Assembly: GCA_035944555.1 (NCBI GenBank)
Contig: DASZAY010000016.1
Location: 1 to 64,000, forward strand
Direction of reading: 5' to 3'
DNA: 64,000 nt
DNA from: CADCWK01 sp035944555
GTDB lineage: Bacteria; Chloroflexota; Chloroflexia; Thermomicrobiales; UBA6265
The position numbers were made by a program, and so were the translations under genes. Below the pieces are notes generated by a model. The model had not been told where the DNA came from and made no database searches. It was given only the letters and a program-made list of their open reading frames with translations. This document shows, piece after piece, positions 51,496 through 59,673 of the stretch (position 1 is its first letter; each line of letters begins with the position of its first letter).

Positions 51496-53919
51496 ATGAC
51501 CGACGGGCAGCGGCGCGGTCCCGGCACCACCCGGACCAGGGTCACGGCTACCCGGCGCACCACGCCGGCCGCCGCGGCTCGCGCCACCGCGCACCCGTCG
51601 AGCGCTCAGCAGACCACCGACGCCCCGGCCACGCCGGACGTCGTCCCCGCCCCCGTTCCCGTTCCCGCCGGGAAGGCGAAGACCAGCACGGCGGCCGCGA
51701 AGGCCACCAGCAAGACCACCCGGAGTGGCAGGACCTCCTCGAAGGCGTCGGCAGCGAAGGCCGACGCGACGGGTGAGGTCGCCGGCGTGGACGCCACCGC
51801 GACCACCCAGAGCGGCACGGACACGCGCCGCCGGGGCTGGTTCTGGCACTGGAACAGCATCGTCACCCAGTTCTCCCCGCTGATCGGGCTCAAGGGCGTC
51901 GGACTGCTCAACTCCTACACCGTCTGGACCGATCGCCGCGAGGACAGCCCCAACCGGGGCTACGCCTTCCCCTCCCAGCAGAGCGAGGCGGACTTCTACG
52001 GCGAGGAGCGGGCCGAGCTGATCGCGATCAACAAGATCCTGGTCACGCTGGACCTGATCGAGATCCGCAAGGAGATGATCGTCAAGCCGGATGCCTCGGG
52101 CCGGAAGTGGAAGGTGCCCCACAACTTCTACCGGGTGAAGGACCACGACGACGGCTACGTCCTCGATGCTGACGCGGTGCTCCGGGTGGTCCGGCTGGCC
52201 GACGGCGACCGGCAGGTCTTCCGTCACCTGCGCCGGCTGTTCTCCCCGCGGTTCCGCCCGATCGACGGCGACAGCGTCTGGCACGGGATCATGCCGGTCG
52301 TCCGCCGCGACCCGACCTGGCAGCGACTGGCGGCCAAGGTAGAGGCCGATGAGCGCCGCGCCAGCGACCGGACCCGCGCCGGTCATGCCGCCCGCAACCC
52401 AGGCGCCAGTGGCTCCGACGGCCGCGCCACGACCGACACCGGCGCAGTCCTCTTCACCGTGCCCGGGGCGGTTGACAGCGAGTCAGCCACCCTGACCGGT
52501 AATGACACCAAGCCGTCAGTAGTCGAGGTAGCGAACCCGGCCGAGCAGACCTCTGTTGCACAGATCAACACTGATACGAAGCGGTCCCGGAAGACCAGTG
52601 TTGCAAGCGCCAACGATGGTTCAGGGATGGGTGTTGCGACCGGCAACAGTGGTTCACGCCGAAAGCGGTCGAGCTCGGTTGCCGGCAGCAACGACGGTCG
52701 GCCGACCACTGTTGCCGCGACCAACACGACGTATGACCAACTCATCTCAACAACCAGAACGACGACCAGCGCGGGAGCAGAGACTGACGGGAACGACGAG
52801 AACGAGACCAAGACCGGGGTCGAGTCCGGGGCCAGCGCCAGCACCGGTGGTTCCGGGTCGTCGTCGGCCGGCCGCCTTGCCCGTCGGGTCCGGGCTCGCC
52901 GCGGCGCGGTCGCTCCGGTCACTCCCGCTGTTCCGGCCGCCGCCGCCCAGGCCGAGCCGACGGTTTCGGCCGCGCCGGTCTCGATTCCGGCCAGCGCGCC
53001 GGTTCATCGCCCGCCGGTCGACGGCGCTGGTCCGGATGCCGGGTCGGTCGCGATCCGGGCATTCGAGGACGCCAACGACCGGGCGACCACCCCGGCCCAG
53101 CGCCAGCTGCTCGCCGGGCTGGCCAACGAGTTCGAGGCCGCCGCCCGCCGTGCCGGGACCGCCGGCAGCCCGAACGGCTCCACCGGCTGGGGCTGGGTCG
53201 CCGCCGCGATCTACGAGGCCGTCGAATCCGGCAGCGCCTACGTGGCTCCCCGCCGGATCCGCGAGATCCTCACCCGCTGGGCCCGCGAGGGTCGGCCGGG
53301 CGAGAACCGCAATGGCGGTCCGGATGACGACGGTTCCACCCCGGGCCGGGGCAAGCGGACGACTGGACGTGGTCGCACCGCCAGCCGAACCGAGACGCCG
53401 GCTCGCCCCACGCCGGTCCGGCCGGCCACCCCTGATCCGGCAGTTCCCGCGACCGCTTCCGCCACCCGACCGGTTGCCCGCCGTGGCGCCGCCCGGAGTG
53501 GTTCGGCCGCTGCCAGGACCGCCGCGTCTCCGGTGATCGCGCCGGTCCCGGCCCGGGACACTGTCCCGGCGGCTGGTCCCTTCATCGTTACCGAGTGCGG
53601 ACTGCCGAGCACCCAGGTTTGGGCGGCGATCCTGACCGAGCTGTCGTTCGGGACCGAGATCCCCCGCGCCGATCTCGACGGCGCGATCCGGACCGCCGAG
53701 CTGGTCGGCCGCGACGGGAACACGCTGATCATCGGCGCCCACTCCGCCGTCACCCAGCGTCGGGCCAGCCGCTACCTGCCCGTCCTTGCCCGCGCCGCCA
53801 CCGTGATCATCGGCCGGACCGTCCGGGTCGAGATCGTCGATGGTCCGGCCTGGCTCGCCCGCAACCCGGAGCGGGGTCTCGGGGCTGATACCTCTGAGGC
53901 CAGGGCAGCTCGCGGATAG
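51496..53919 (+). CDS. initiator/primosome-like protein: winged-helix, DnaD-like and DnaA-domain-I-like segments
   Basis: An 807-residue protein; GGAG lies eight bases before ATG 51496. Residues 1-105 are an Ala/Thr/Lys linker. Residues 110-220 (GWFWHWNSIVTQFSPLIGLKG... KILVTLDLIEIRKEM...NFYRVKDHDDG) look like a winged-helix domain of plasmid or phage initiators. Residues 343-410 are a disordered repeat linker. Residues 519-602 (WGWVAAAIYEAVESGSAYVAPRRIREILTRWAREG) resemble the DnaD C-terminal motif. Residues 700-792 (TQVWAAILTELS...NTLIIGAHSAVTQRRASRYLPVLARAATVIIGRTVRVEIVDG) resemble DnaA domain I. No AAA+ motor is present; the ATPase upstream could supply it. A hairpin follows. Confidence 0.7.
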   Translation: MTDGQRRGPGTTRTRVTATRRTTPAAAARATAHPSSAQQTTDAPATPDVVPAPVPVPAGKAKTSTAAAKATSKTTRSGRTSSKASAAKADATGEVAGVDATATTQSGTDTRRRGWFWHWNSIVTQFSPLIGLKGVGLLNSYTVWTDRREDSPNRGYAFPSQQSEADFYGEERAELIAINKILVTLDLIEIRKEMIVKPDASGRKWKVPHNFYRVKDHDDGYVLDADAVLRVVRLADGDRQVFRHLRRLFSPRFRPIDGDSVWHGIMPVVRRDPTWQRLAAKVEADERRASDRTRAGHAARNPGASGSDGRATTDTGAVLFTVPGAVDSESATLTGNDTKPSVVEVANPAEQTSVAQINTDTKRSRKTSVASANDGSGMGVATGNSGSRRKRSSSVAGSNDGRPTTVAATNTTYDQLISTTRTTTSAGAETDGNDENETKTGVESGASASTGGSGSSSAGRLARRVRARRGAVAPVTPAVPAAAAQAEPTVSAAPVSIPASAPVHRPPVDGAGPDAGSVAIRAFEDANDRATTPAQRQLLAGLANEFEAAARRAGTAGSPNGSTGWGWVAAAIYEAVESGSAYVAPRRIREILTRWAREGRPGENRNGGPDDDGSTPGRGKRTTGRGRTASRTETPARPTPVRPATPDPAVPATASATRPVARRGAARSGSAAARTAASPVIAPVPARDTVPAAGPFIVTECGLPSTQVWAAILTELSFGTEIPRADLDGAIRTAELVGRDGNTLIIGAHSAVTQRRASRYLPVLARAATVIIGRTVRVEIVDGPAWLARNPERGLGADTSEARAARG
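52522..52725 (+). repeat. iteron-like array of GTTG-N7-CAAC palindromes
   Basis: Five exact sites begin at 52555, 52600, 52633, 52678 and 52711, and a degenerate sixth at 52522. Start-to-start spacings are 33, 45, 33, 45, 33 bp, that is a 78-bp unit holding two sites. Each is 15 bp; two extend to GTTGC-N5-GCAAC. They encode a repeated [ST]VAxxN motif in a disordered linker of the initiator-like gene. Confidence 0.75.
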
Positions 53920-53976
53920 GCGAAATGTCCCGACCGATGCCTTCCTCATAAGGAGGGGCTGATGTCATCAAGCGGC

Positions 53977-54009
53977 AAGCGCCGGTGGGGCCCGTTCCCA
54001 CCGGCGCTT
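53977..54009 (+). terminator. hairpin terminator of the replication-like module
   Basis: A 13-bp perfect stem (53977-53989 with 53997-54009), loop of 7, then a short T run. A strong ribosome-like site with ATG (53951-53964) lies just before it, but any ORF there would read through the stem. Confidence 0.7.
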
Positions 54010-54261
54010 TCATGTGCCTGTTTGTGGCAGGGCTGTGCCAGGATGGCAGTGTCGTTGACTTCTGGGCCGGGCGCTTGTCAATCCGGTCACCGGTGCCGGG
54101 CGTGGATCGGGTTGCTACGACTGAATGGGTTCGGCCGGACGAGGGCCACGGCTCATATCTACGAGTCACGGATTGACGGTCGATCGCGCTGCGGGAGGGA
54201 GGATGGGGCGACGTGACGCAGTTCCCTGACATCGCTCCTTCGACGCAGCGATGCCTGGCTG

Positions 54262-54788
54262 GTGTCCCGCTCGACCAAGCACCGGGCGCGGTTCGCCTTG
54301 GCCCTCGTGATCGTGAAGGGAGTGATGCTGCTCGTCGAGGGCATCCTCTCGACGCTGTCCCGGACCGGGTTGCCATGGACCCGGCCGGGGAGCAACCGGG
54401 TGGTTCACAGTTGGGTGGTTCTCCCCTATGTCCTGCTCTGCTCGGCGAGATCTGCTGGCGCCTGCGATACCAGGAGGCGTGGGAGCGGTAGGCGAGTCAG
54501 CGACGGGGCCACTGGATGGATCGGTGGTGAGTCCGCATCGCGCTCGGCCGGTACGCGGTTACGGTGGCCCTCACGACCATCGCGCTGTTCTTGTCGGTGA
54601 CCGCGGACGATGAACCGAGCGGTGGAAAGACCAGCAGGTCGGGGACCGGCTTCCTGTTCCTGCCCTTCATCAACGACGTGCCGTCCTTCGCAATGCTGAT
54701 CGTCGCCCGATTAGGGCGGTTCGTCAGCAACCAGTTGACCGTCACTGCCCAACGTCGCGACGATCTGCGGAGCCAGTCGCCTGTCTGA
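54262..54788 (+). pseudogene. decayed small membrane protein gene
   Basis: One frame from 54262 gives FALALVIVKGVMLLVEGIL...VVHSWVVLPYVLLC, two membrane-like helices. Near 54430 sense seems to move to another frame (EICWRLRYQEAWER), which then meets TAG (about 54489) and TGA (about 54526) and continues VRIALGRYAVTVALTTIALFLSVTADD...FLFLPFINDVPSFAMLIVARLGRFVSNQLTVT to a TGA at 54788. The whole resembles a four-helix membrane protein broken by a frameshift and two stops. A short intact ORF is 54564-54788. Confidence 0.45.
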
Positions 54789-54969
54789 CCGAATCACCCT
54801 CCCACGTACCCCAATCAGGGGGCTGTGCACTGATCACCCGATTCGGGCGATCACCCCCACTAGATCGGGTCGGGGGAGTCTCCTCTGCCGGCATCCTGAT
54901 CCGTGCTGCCCCTCCTCATGGTTGCCTGCCGACCAGGACAGGCACCGGGCGCACACTCGTCCACTTGCT
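54789..54969. other. intergenic interval
   Basis: About 180 bp, no gene seen; leads into the 22-bp repeat region and promoter of the next propeller gene. Confidence 0.35.
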
Positions 54970-55035
54970 GCGACACCTGATTCCGCCTAATGCGATACCT
55001 GATTCCGCCGGGCGCGATACCTGTTCTCGCTGCTT
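54970..55035 (+). repeat. three 22-bp direct repeats
   Basis: Units begin at 54970, 54992 and 55014; each starts GCGAYACCTG, and the first two continue ATTCCGCC. The period is two helical turns, and the last unit ends four bases before the -35 of the following promoter, an activator-type arrangement. Confidence 0.75.
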
Positions 55036-55038
55036 CTA

Positions 55039-55066
55039 TTGACATGGTTTGGCGACCCCGTATGAT
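55039..55066 (+). promoter_or_regulatory. sigma-70-type promoter of the propeller gene
   Basis: TTGACA (55039-55044), 16 bp, then TATGAT (55061-55066): close to consensus, the best promoter in the window. A leader of about 175 bp follows before the start codon. Confidence 0.75.
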
Positions 55067-55247
55067 CGGGATTGTCGTAGATCGAAGACATCGCTCCGCA
55101 CGGCTGGCCGGCTCCACATTTGTCGTGGGCGGGCCGTGCCGTGGTGACGGTCGTGACCTGCCTAGTCCGCTCGCGCGGCGCTCGCGCGCTAGTTCGTTCC
55201 AATTGCGCACTCGGTGCGCGATCGACCCCCGACGTAGAGGAGGTCCC

Positions 55248-56498
55248 ATGCTGTCCGAACGCCTGTTGGCGCCATTCGCCCGTATGACCCCGCCCGCGCG
55301 CACGACCGCACTGCGGCTCGGCGCCGTGATTGCCGCCGCCATGATCGCCATGCCCGCCGCCGGGTTGGCCCAGGAGGGCGACACTCCCGCTGCTGGTACT
55401 CCCGGGGCCGGCACCCCGGCCGCCGGCGGTATCCCGCCGCTCCCCGCCAGCTGCGCCGTCGTCGCCGAGGAGCTGATCAACCCGCGGGCGATCACCGTCG
55501 GTGAGGACGGGACCGTCTACATCGCCGAGGCTGGCGATGGCGGCGACATGCCTGACCCCGCGATCGTCGGCGAGGGCACCCCTGCCCCGGCCGAGCCGGT
55601 CACCTTCCACGGCGACACCGGCCGCGTCACCGCGATCTCCCCGGATGGTGAGCGCTCGGTCGTCGTCGATGGCCTGACGTCGTACGTCTTCGGCCAGGAG
55701 CTGGTCGGTCCGTCCGGTCTCGCGGTCGATGGCGACACGCTCTATGTCGCGGTCGGCGGACCCGGCCCGTTCACCGCCCAGATCGACGCGCAGGGCGACG
55801 CCAACACCGTCATCGCCGTCGACCTGCTAACCGGCGAGGTCACGACGCTGGCCGACATCGGTGCCTACGAGCTGGAGACCAACCCCGATCCCTACCAGAT
55901 CGACAGCAACCTCGGTGGGTTGGATCTCGGTGCCGACGGGCTGCTCTACGTCGCGGACTCCGGCGGCAACACCCTGTACTCCGTCGACCCGGAGAGCGGG
56001 GATCTCCAGGTCGTGGCGGTCCTCGACGGGCTAGACAGCGGCGGCATCCCGAACGAGGCACGCCGGGGCGCGACGCAGTCCGACCCGGTGCCGGTCGGCG
56101 TCGTCGCGGACCCGGATGGCGGCGTCTACGTCGGTCTGCTGACCGGCGCGGTCACCTGGGGCACGCCGGGCTCGGCCGAGGTCTGGCACGTCACGCCAGA
56201 AGGTGAAGTCACGGTCGCGGCGAGCGGGCTGAACATGGTCGTCGGGGTTGCGGTAGACGGCGAGGGATCGCTCCACGCGACCGAGCTGTCGACCAACTTC
56301 TTCGCTGGCCCGCCGCCGGCCCCCGGCCAGGTCTCGATGATCGGCGAGGACGGCACCCCGTCTCCCATCGTCAGCGATCTGTTCCTGCCCTACGGTCTGG
56401 CCTTCGGTCCTGATGGCGAGGTGTACGTGACCGTCTTCGCCAGCGTGATGCCGGGCGACCCGCCGGCCGGCATGCTCCTGAGCTGCACGGCGGAGTAA
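55248..56498 (+). CDS. secreted ScyD/ScyE-type beta-propeller protein
   Basis: A 416-residue exported protein; GAGGAGG before ATG 55248. Signal peptide AVIAAAMIAMPAAGLAQ, TP spacer, then blades paralogous to the 46950-48341 product: CAVVAEELINPRAITVGEDGTVYIAEAGDGG, GPSGLAVDGDTLYVAVGG, GGLDLGADGLLYVADSGGNTLYSVD, and FLPYGLAFGPDGEVYVTVFAS. Two Cys, one near each end, may link the propeller. It has its own strong promoter with three 22-bp repeats and ends at a hairpin with a T run. Confidence 0.87.
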   Translation: MLSERLLAPFARMTPPARTTALRLGAVIAAAMIAMPAAGLAQEGDTPAAGTPGAGTPAAGGIPPLPASCAVVAEELINPRAITVGEDGTVYIAEAGDGGDMPDPAIVGEGTPAPAEPVTFHGDTGRVTAISPDGERSVVVDGLTSYVFGQELVGPSGLAVDGDTLYVAVGGPGPFTAQIDAQGDANTVIAVDLLTGEVTTLADIGAYELETNPDPYQIDSNLGGLDLGADGLLYVADSGGNTLYSVDPESGDLQVVAVLDGLDSGGIPNEARRGATQSDPVPVGVVADPDGGVYVGLLTGAVTWGTPGSAEVWHVTPEGEVTVAASGLNMVVGVAVDGEGSLHATELSTNFFAGPPPAPGQVSMIGEDGTPSPIVSDLFLPYGLAFGPDGEVYVTVFASVMPGDPPAGMLLSCTAE

Positions 56499-56550
56499 CC
56501 GCTACCGCGGGGCTGGTCACCGGACGGTGGCCGGCACCGGACTGGACCTG

Positions 56551-56593
56551 AAACGACAAGGCCCGGCGAGTGATTCGCCGGGCCTTGTCGTTT
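56551..56593. terminator. intrinsic terminator with T run, bidirectional
   Basis: A 19-bp perfect stem (56551-56569 with 56575-56593), loop GTGAT; the stem ends in AAA/TTT. It lies between convergent genes. Confidence 0.85.
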
Positions 56594-56617
56594 TCCATGA
56601 TGTGGTGATCATGCCGC

Positions 56618-58204
56618 CTACCCGATTCCGGCCCCGGTAGCCGGTGCGACGCCGATCCGTTGGCTCTGCCCGTCAAGCAGCCAGATCCCGTCCAGTCCCC
56701 GGACGAACAGCAGGTACTGCACCGAATCGATCCCCGCGAGGAAGAGCCCGACCCGCCCATCCGGGAACTGCTCGAATCCCCACACCTGGATCGATGTGTC
56801 GGCGTTCGGGTCGGGCGTGCTGACCCGGAAGCCTGAGTCCGGCGTGCCCGCGGCAGCTGGCGTCCCGGCCAGCTCAGCCAGTGCTTCAGGTGGGAAGGTG
56901 GCAACGAACGCGGCTGCGAACGCATCGGTGCTCAGCGCCAGGAAGGTCAGGACGTCACCGGTGGCGCCACAGGCCTGCACCAGGGCCAGCGATCGCAGCA
57001 CTTCGTCGTGGGTCGCGTCATCGAGCGGCTCGCCGGTGCCGGCCAGATCGAAGCCGCCCTGCCAGATCCGGTCGATCTCCTCGTAGATCGCCGGCGTCGC
57101 GAGGATCAGGTTTGGCAGCTCCTCCAGTTCCTCGAGCGTCCGCGGTTCGACGTCGCAGGCGGCGGAGTCACTGGCGATCGTCACCACATCGGCCGGGATG
57201 GCGATCGGGACCGGCGTTGCCTGCATCGATGGCGTTCGCTGGGCGTCGTTTGGGACGAGCTCAACGACGTTCGCCATGACTGCCACATAGTGCACTGGTA
57301 GGTCGCGGTAATCGTCCAGTGGGCCGGTGACGGTCCAGCCGGTGGCGTCCGGAACGCCGAGCTGCTCGCTGCTGGCTAATTCGACGGCGGTGCCATCCGG
57401 AGCATTCACCGAGATCCCGTCACCCAGGGCCACGACCAGCGCAACCGGGGAGGATCCCGCTGCTGGTTCGATCGAGCGGTTCGACCGTTCCGCGACCAGC
57501 GATTGTGCGATCGGAGAGGCCCCAGTCAGTTCAAGTGACACGGTGACCAGGTTCTCTGCTGTTAGCTCCGGTACGGGCACGACCCCGGCTACGGTCACCG
57601 TCGCACCCCCGTCGGCCGTGAGTTCGGCCGACCCGATTGGAACGAGGGTGATCATCCAGACGAGTGCTGGGTCGCCCGCGACGTGGCTGAGCGTCCGAGT
57701 CGGCGCTGGTCCGGGAACGCCTCCACCGTGACCTGATGCGGAACTGGTCATCCCGGCTTCGATTCGCCTGGGCTGCATCCCGACTGGCAAGCTGTCGTCG
57801 GTCAGGTCGACCGCCCCGGCTTCGGCCGTGATCCCCCAGTTGGTAGACCCGTCGAGCGTCTGCGTGGCGCTGGCTGGGAACGAGACCCGGTACAGCCGGA
57901 GTTCGTGGCCGGTGTCCGAAGGTCCGGCGGTAACGGTGTAGGTCGGGTGGAACCCCGTGGCAAACGCCGATGTCGGCGGCAGGATCGCTCCAGGAGTGCC
58001 CTGCGCGTTCGGGGTCCCGGCGGGGTAGAGCTCGATAGATGTCTCGGTCCTGAGGCCGCCCGCCGTGGGAGTCCCGGTAATCGGGGTGCCTTCGAGCGAC
58101 ACCTGCCGGGCTAGTGTGCCGCTGGCAACCGGGATGATCAGCATGATCAGCAGCGCCACGGCGACGAGGACGGTCGCGCGGCGGGTCGAACGGGCGGCGG
58201 ACAT
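56618..58204 (-). CDS. secreted protein with beta-rich and NTF2-like regions
   Basis: A 528-residue exported protein; GGAGG before ATG 58204. Signal/anchor VLVAVALLIMLIIPVASGTLA, spacer with GTPITGTPTAG, then a long beta-rich region (about 60-350) that resembles cupin-type or tandem beta-sandwich folds. At the C-terminus CDVEPRTLEELEEL is followed by a helical stretch and a cone-shaped domain of SnoaL/NTF2 type (FQVWGFEQFPDGRVGLFLAG...YLLFVRGLDGIWLLD). The CDVEPR block recurs in the membrane protein at 59670-62180. No function is known. Confidence 0.75.
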   Translation of the reverse strand: MSAARSTRRATVLVAVALLIMLIIPVASGTLARQVSLEGTPITGTPTAGGLRTETSIELYPAGTPNAQGTPGAILPPTSAFATGFHPTYTVTAGPSDTGHELRLYRVSFPASATQTLDGSTNWGITAEAGAVDLTDDSLPVGMQPRRIEAGMTSSASGHGGGVPGPAPTRTLSHVAGDPALVWMITLVPIGSAELTADGGATVTVAGVVPVPELTAENLVTVSLELTGASPIAQSLVAERSNRSIEPAAGSSPVALVVALGDGISVNAPDGTAVELASSEQLGVPDATGWTVTGPLDDYRDLPVHYVAVMANVVELVPNDAQRTPSMQATPVPIAIPADVVTIASDSAACDVEPRTLEELEELPNLILATPAIYEEIDRIWQGGFDLAGTGEPLDDATHDEVLRSLALVQACGATGDVLTFLALSTDAFAAAFVATFPPEALAELAGTPAAAGTPDSGFRVSTPDPNADTSIQVWGFEQFPDGRVGLFLAGIDSVQYLLFVRGLDGIWLLDGQSQRIGVAPATGAGIG

Positions 58205-58395
58205 GGCGGGGACCTCCAGGGCAAAGCGTCCGGGCAAAAAGTACGCGCGGTGTACTGATCCGGTCCGTAGCAGGAAGCACGCCAGTTCTTGCAGGTTTCC
58301 CGGATTTCGACGGCGACAGGTAACCGGACGGCTCTTGCCCCCATCCGCAGGCAGGCTGGGGAGGTCGGACCGACCGCGACGAGGAGGACCATCGG

Positions 58396-58818
58396 ATGAC
58401 GGCGACCATGTTTCCCTGGATCTGCTATCCCGACACGGACCGCATGATTGACTGGCTGCAGGAGGCGTTCGGGTTCGAGCTGATCCGCTCGTTCCCGGAC
58501 GAGACCGGCGCCTCCCAGCACGCCGAGCTGCGGCTGGGCGATGGCGTCGTCCTCATCCAGCAGGACCGGGCGGGCTACGACGTCCCGGCGGTCAGGGGCA
58601 CATCGACCGGGCGCGGGGTGAATGTCGTTCTGGAGTCGGAGGACGCGATCCAGGCGATACGGGACCGGGCGGCGGCGGCCGGCGGGACGATCCTGATCGA
58701 GCCAGAGGTGACCGGGTGGGGCAACTACCGCTGTGAAGTCATCGACCCGGAGGGAACGCAGTGGTCGTTCGGCGTCTATCGTCCCGGCGAGCCCGACGAC
58801 CCGGACGCCGGGTGGTAG
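58396..58818 (+). CDS. VOC-family (PhnB/glyoxalase-like) protein
   Basis: A 140-residue protein of the PhnB-like VOC type: MFPWICYPDTDRMIDWLQEAFGFELI, then HAELRLGDGVVLIQQD, GRGVNVVLESEDAIQAIRDRAAAAGGTIL and the end EVIDPEGTQWSFGVY. Only part of the metal set is evident, as in many members without proven activity. GAGGAGG precedes the ATG. A hairpin follows. Confidence 0.85.
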   Translation: MTATMFPWICYPDTDRMIDWLQEAFGFELIRSFPDETGASQHAELRLGDGVVLIQQDRAGYDVPAVRGTSTGRGVNVVLESEDAIQAIRDRAAAAGGTILIEPEVTGWGNYRCEVIDPEGTQWSFGVYRPGEPDDPDAGW

Positions 58819-58853
58819 CCAGCCCGGGCTGCCCCCGCCATTCCGGTAAGTGA

Positions 58854-58886
58854 ACGCCCCCGGTGGAGCCATTCCGCCGGGGGCGT
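58854..58886 (+). terminator. hairpin after the VOC gene
   Basis: A 10-bp perfect GC stem (58854-58863 with 58877-58886) with further pairing inside; 36 bp past the stop. Confidence 0.55.
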
Positions 58887-58995
58887 ATGGTTTCCGGCAG
58901 CCGTCGCGTCTCCCCGTGTGGACCCGGCGCACGTGACCCGGGTCCGGCCAGCGGAGGGCTGGCCACTCAGCGTCTCGTTCGCCGAGGACCGCCGC

Positions 58996-59673
58996 GTGAC
59001 TCCAGCCCGGATCCACCCGGACGACAAGCCCCCGACCGTCCCCGGCGACGCCCGTCCGGTCGGACCGCCAGGACTCCCCGTACCCGACGACGAGGAGCTC
59101 ATCGTCGCCCGGGCACGGCGCGACCTGCGCGAGTTCGGACCGCTCTATGACCGCTACGCCGATGCCGTCTTCGGCTTCTGCCTGCGCCGGCTGCTGGACC
59201 GCGAGGCCGCGGCCGACGCCACCCACCAGACCTTTGCCCAGGCGATGACCCGACTGGACTCCTTCCGGGGGCAGTCGTTCCGGGCCTGGCTGTTCGCCAT
59301 CGCCCGGAACGTCGTGATCGACACGGTTCGTCGGCGCCGCCCGATCGACCCGTTCGGCGATGACACCGTCGCGGCGCTGGTCGACCCGGACCGGCCGCCG
59401 GACGAGCAGGCGATCGCGGCCGAGCGCCAGGCCCGGCTGCTGGCCGCGTTCGACGACCTGACGCCGGACCAGCGGGTGGTGGTCGAGCTTCGGCTGGCCG
59501 GGCTGACCGCCCCGGAGATCGGGCAGGCGCTGGGCAAGACGGCCAACGCCGTCCAGACGCTGCAGTTCCGGGCCTACCGCACGCTGCGCCGTCTGCTCGC
59601 CGCCGACCCCGCGTTCGACCTGCCCTTCCCCGTTGCCAATCCCGACGATCCGTCGCCCGGAGAGCCCCGATGA
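58996..59673 (+). CDS. ECF-type RNA polymerase sigma factor
   Basis: About 225 residues from GTG 58996 (GAGG upstream; GTG 58918 adds 26). Region 2: FGPLYDRYADAVFGFCLRRLLDREAAADATHQTFAQAMTRLDSFRGQSFRAWLFAIARNVVIDTVRRRR. Region 4: FDDLTPDQRVVVELRLAGLTAPEIGQALGKTANAVQTLQFRAYRTLRRLL. Its stop overlaps the next start (ATGA at 59670), as in the 38967 operon, so it should be controlled by the following membrane protein. Confidence 0.9.
   Translation: MTPARIHPDDKPPTVPGDARPVGPPGLPVPDDEELIVARARRDLREFGPLYDRYADAVFGFCLRRLLDREAAADATHQTFAQAMTRLDSFRGQSFRAWLFAIARNVVIDTVRRRRPIDPFGDDTVAALVDPDRPPDEQAIAAERQARLLAAFDDLTPDQRVVVELRLAGLTAPEIGQALGKTANAVQTLQFRAYRTLRRLLAADPAFDLPFPVANPDDPSPGEPR

Noticed and set aside
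53962..54216. 84-codon ORF with a near-perfect ribosome site (AAGGAGGGG)
   Set aside because: It reads straight through the terminator stem at 53977-54009, and the peptide has no coding-like features; the purine run is probably chance or part of the 3' end.
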